Origin: Mariprofundaceae bacterium
GTDB taxonomy: Bacteria > Pseudomonadota > Zetaproteobacteria > Mariprofundales > Mariprofundaceae
DNA: 6,140 nt
Assembly (NCBI GenBank): GCA_027035825.1
Contig: JALVTX010000215.1
Location: forward strand, 1-6,140
Reading direction: 5' to 3'
The translations under genes were made by a program, and so were the position numbers. Below, piece after piece: positions 4,865 to 6,140 of the stretch. The notes under the pieces were generated by a model. The model was not told the DNA's origin. It did no database searches and saw nothing but the letters and a program-made list of their open reading frames with translations. Position 1 is the stretch's first letter. Each line of letters opens with the position of its first letter.

Positions 4865-6140
4865 GCCCGTTTGGTCGCCGCGGCGCCCGTTTCCTTGCCC
4901 GGCTCATCGGGCAGGCTCGCGGCCTCCTCCAGCAGCGCGCACACCCGCGCCACCTCGTCCGGCGTCAGCACGCCGCCGTCGGGACGAGTCAGGAAGAACA
5001 CGTCCACCGCCCGCTCGCCGAAGGTGCTGATGCTGGCCCCCCGCAGGTTGAATCCCGCCTCGGTGATGGCGCCGGCGAGCAAGCCCAAAAGCCCCGGCCG
5101 GTCAGCCGCCGTCACCTCGATGGCCGTCTGGCGGGTGGAAGCCAAGGGCAGCGGCCGCGCCGACACCCGCACCCGCTCCATCAGCACGTGCCGCCGGGGC
5201 GGGCGCGCCCGCACGCGAACCCCGCCCTCGGCCGCCTCCAGTATCCTGCGCTTCAGCCTCTCCACGTCGCCCGCATCGAACAGCGGCGCGCCCTCGCCGC
5301 TCTGGATGTGGAACACGTCCAGCACCCGCCCGCCGGAGAGCGAGAACGCCTGCGCGGCCAGGATGTTGATGTGACCCGAGGCCATGGCATTGGCCAGGTC
5401 GGCGAACAGTCCCGGCCGGTCGGCCGCCAGCGCCAATACCAGGCTCTCCTCCCGCTCCTCATCCACCAGCACCTCCACGGCCGGCGCCTCGCCTGCCGCC
5501 AGCATCCTGGCCGCGGGCAGCAGGTGCCGTGGCGGCAGGCCCAGCACCGCCCGCCACGGCAATCCCTCCAGCGCCTCGACCAGCCGCGCGCGTTCGGACT
5601 CGTCCGCCTGCTGCGCGGTGCTCTCGATGCGCAGCCTGGCCCGCTCGCGGGTGCTGGCGCTGGCGTCCTCCTCGCCCATCAGCCAGCGCTCGGCCGCCAG
5701 GTGCAAATCGCGCAGCAGCGCTCCCTTCCAGCCGTTCCAGACGTTTGGCCCCACGGCCGCGATGTCCGCCACGGTCAGCAGCAACAGGTAGCGCAACCGC
5801 TCCACATCCCCCACCTGCCGCGCGAAGCGCTCGATGACCGCCGGATCGGACAAATCCGAGCGCTGCGAAGTCATCGCCATCAGCAGGTGATGGCGCACCA
5901 GCCAGGCCACCAGCTCCGCCGCGTCCCGGTTCAGCCCCAGCCGCAGGCACTCGCGGCGCGCGATCTCCTCGCCCAGTTCCGAGTGGTCGCCGCCTTTGCC
6001 CTTGGCGATGTCATGGAACAGCAGCGCCAGATACAAGAGCTCCGGCCGGGTGATCTTGCGGAACGCCTCGTGCGCCAGCTCCAGGCGCGTCTCGTGCAGC
6101 CCGTGCGCGAAATTGCGCGCCTCGCCGATGGCCCGCAGCG
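4861..6140 (-). CDS. glnD: PII uridylyltransferase/uridylyl-removing enzyme GlnD, C-terminal part (cut by window edge)
   Basis: The last 425 residues of GlnD, the bifunctional sensor that uridylylates PII proteins (GlnB/GlnK) when glutamine is low and removes UMP when it is high. The first complete codon is at 6138. The fragment starts inside the HD domain: LALLFHDIAKGKGGDHSELG has the metal-binding His-Asp at fragment residues 42-43 (about 6010-6015), followed by LVAWLVRHHLLM and LRYLLLLTVADIAAVGPNVWNGWK, all closely matching GlnD. Two ACT domains follow, ACT1 at about 5227-5445 (ADRPGLFADLANAMASGHINI) and ACT2 at about 4912-5124 (ADRPGLLGLLAGAITEAGFNL, then FGERAVDVFFLT); these bind glutamine. 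The nucleotidyltransferase domain is beyond the right edge. The stop overlaps the patatin start. The C-terminal tail after ACT2 is short and ends normally, so no truncation is seen at this end. Confidence 0.95.
   Translation of the reverse strand, partial: LRAIGEARNFAHGLHETRLELAHEAFRKITRPELLYLALLFHDIAKGKGGDHSELGEEIARRECLRLGLNRDAAELVAWLVRHHLLMAMTSQRSDLSDPAVIERFARQVGDVERLRYLLLLTVADIAAVGPNVWNGWKGALLRDLHLAAERWLMGEEDASASTRERARLRIESTAQQADESERARLVEALEGLPWRAVLGLPPRHLLPAARMLAAGEAPAVEVLVDEEREESLVLALAADRPGLFADLANAMASGHINILAAQAFSLSGGRVLDVFHIQSGEGAPLFDAGDVERLKRRILEAAEGGVRVRARPPRRHVLMERVRVSARPLPLASTRQTAIEVTAADRPGLLGLLAGAITEAGFNLRGASISTFGERAVDVFFLTRPDGGVLTPDEVARVCALLEEAASLPDEPGKETGAAATKRA

Noticed and set aside
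3500..5374. A 624-codon open frame on the plus strand, antisense to Omp85, patatin and glnD.
   Set aside because: It lies opposite three well-supported genes, its translation is low-complexity (Arg/Pro/Ser/Ala/Gln-rich) with no recognisable domain, and long antisense frames are expected in GC-rich coding DNA.

Overview
The window is a dense, GC-rich stretch of bacterial chromosome in which every gene I can support lies on the minus strand. Reading in the direction of transcription (high to low coordinates) the order is: the 3' part of glnD (PII uridylyltransferase), a patatin-like phospholipase, a one-POTRA Omp85 (BamA/TamA-type) outer-membrane protein, a small three-helix membrane protein of the CBU_0592 type, a MurU-like nucleotidyltransferase, a dicarboxylate/glutamate:cation symporter, and the 5' part of speA (biosynthetic arginine decarboxylase). 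glnD is cut by the right edge and speA by the left edge.

GlnD, biosynthetic SpeA, an Omp85 barrel with a C-terminal phenylalanine and a MurU-type recycling enzyme together point to a Gram-negative Pseudomonadota, most likely a GC-rich gamma- or betaproteobacterium. The genus cannot be read from the sequence. MurU is absent from E. coli and typical of pseudomonads and relatives, so an enteric origin is unlikely.

Layout: 4861-6140 glnD (C-terminal HD and two ACT domains); 3953-4864 patatin, start overlapping the glnD stop by 4 nt; 3898-3952 a 55-nt gap with no convincing promoter or terminator; 2596-3897 Omp85; 2281-2556 small membrane protein; 1611-2291 murU-like; 397-1614 symporter; 2-400 speA. 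The murU/symporter and symporter/speA junctions are also 4-nt ATGA overlaps, and the small membrane protein overlaps murU by 11 nt. With no terminator-like hairpin plus T-run anywhere, the set is likely read as one or two long transcripts. No gene-free stretch exceeds 55 nt, and I see no RNA gene, mobile element, CRISPR array or repeat.

Functionally the window mixes nitrogen control and amino-acid metabolism (glnD, symporter, speA) with envelope genes (patatin, Omp85, small membrane protein, MurU). The most interesting feature is the patatin directly followed by a one-POTRA Omp85 barrel. This is the domain order of the fused type Vd autotransporter PlpD, but here it is split over two genes and the patatin has no visible signal peptide.
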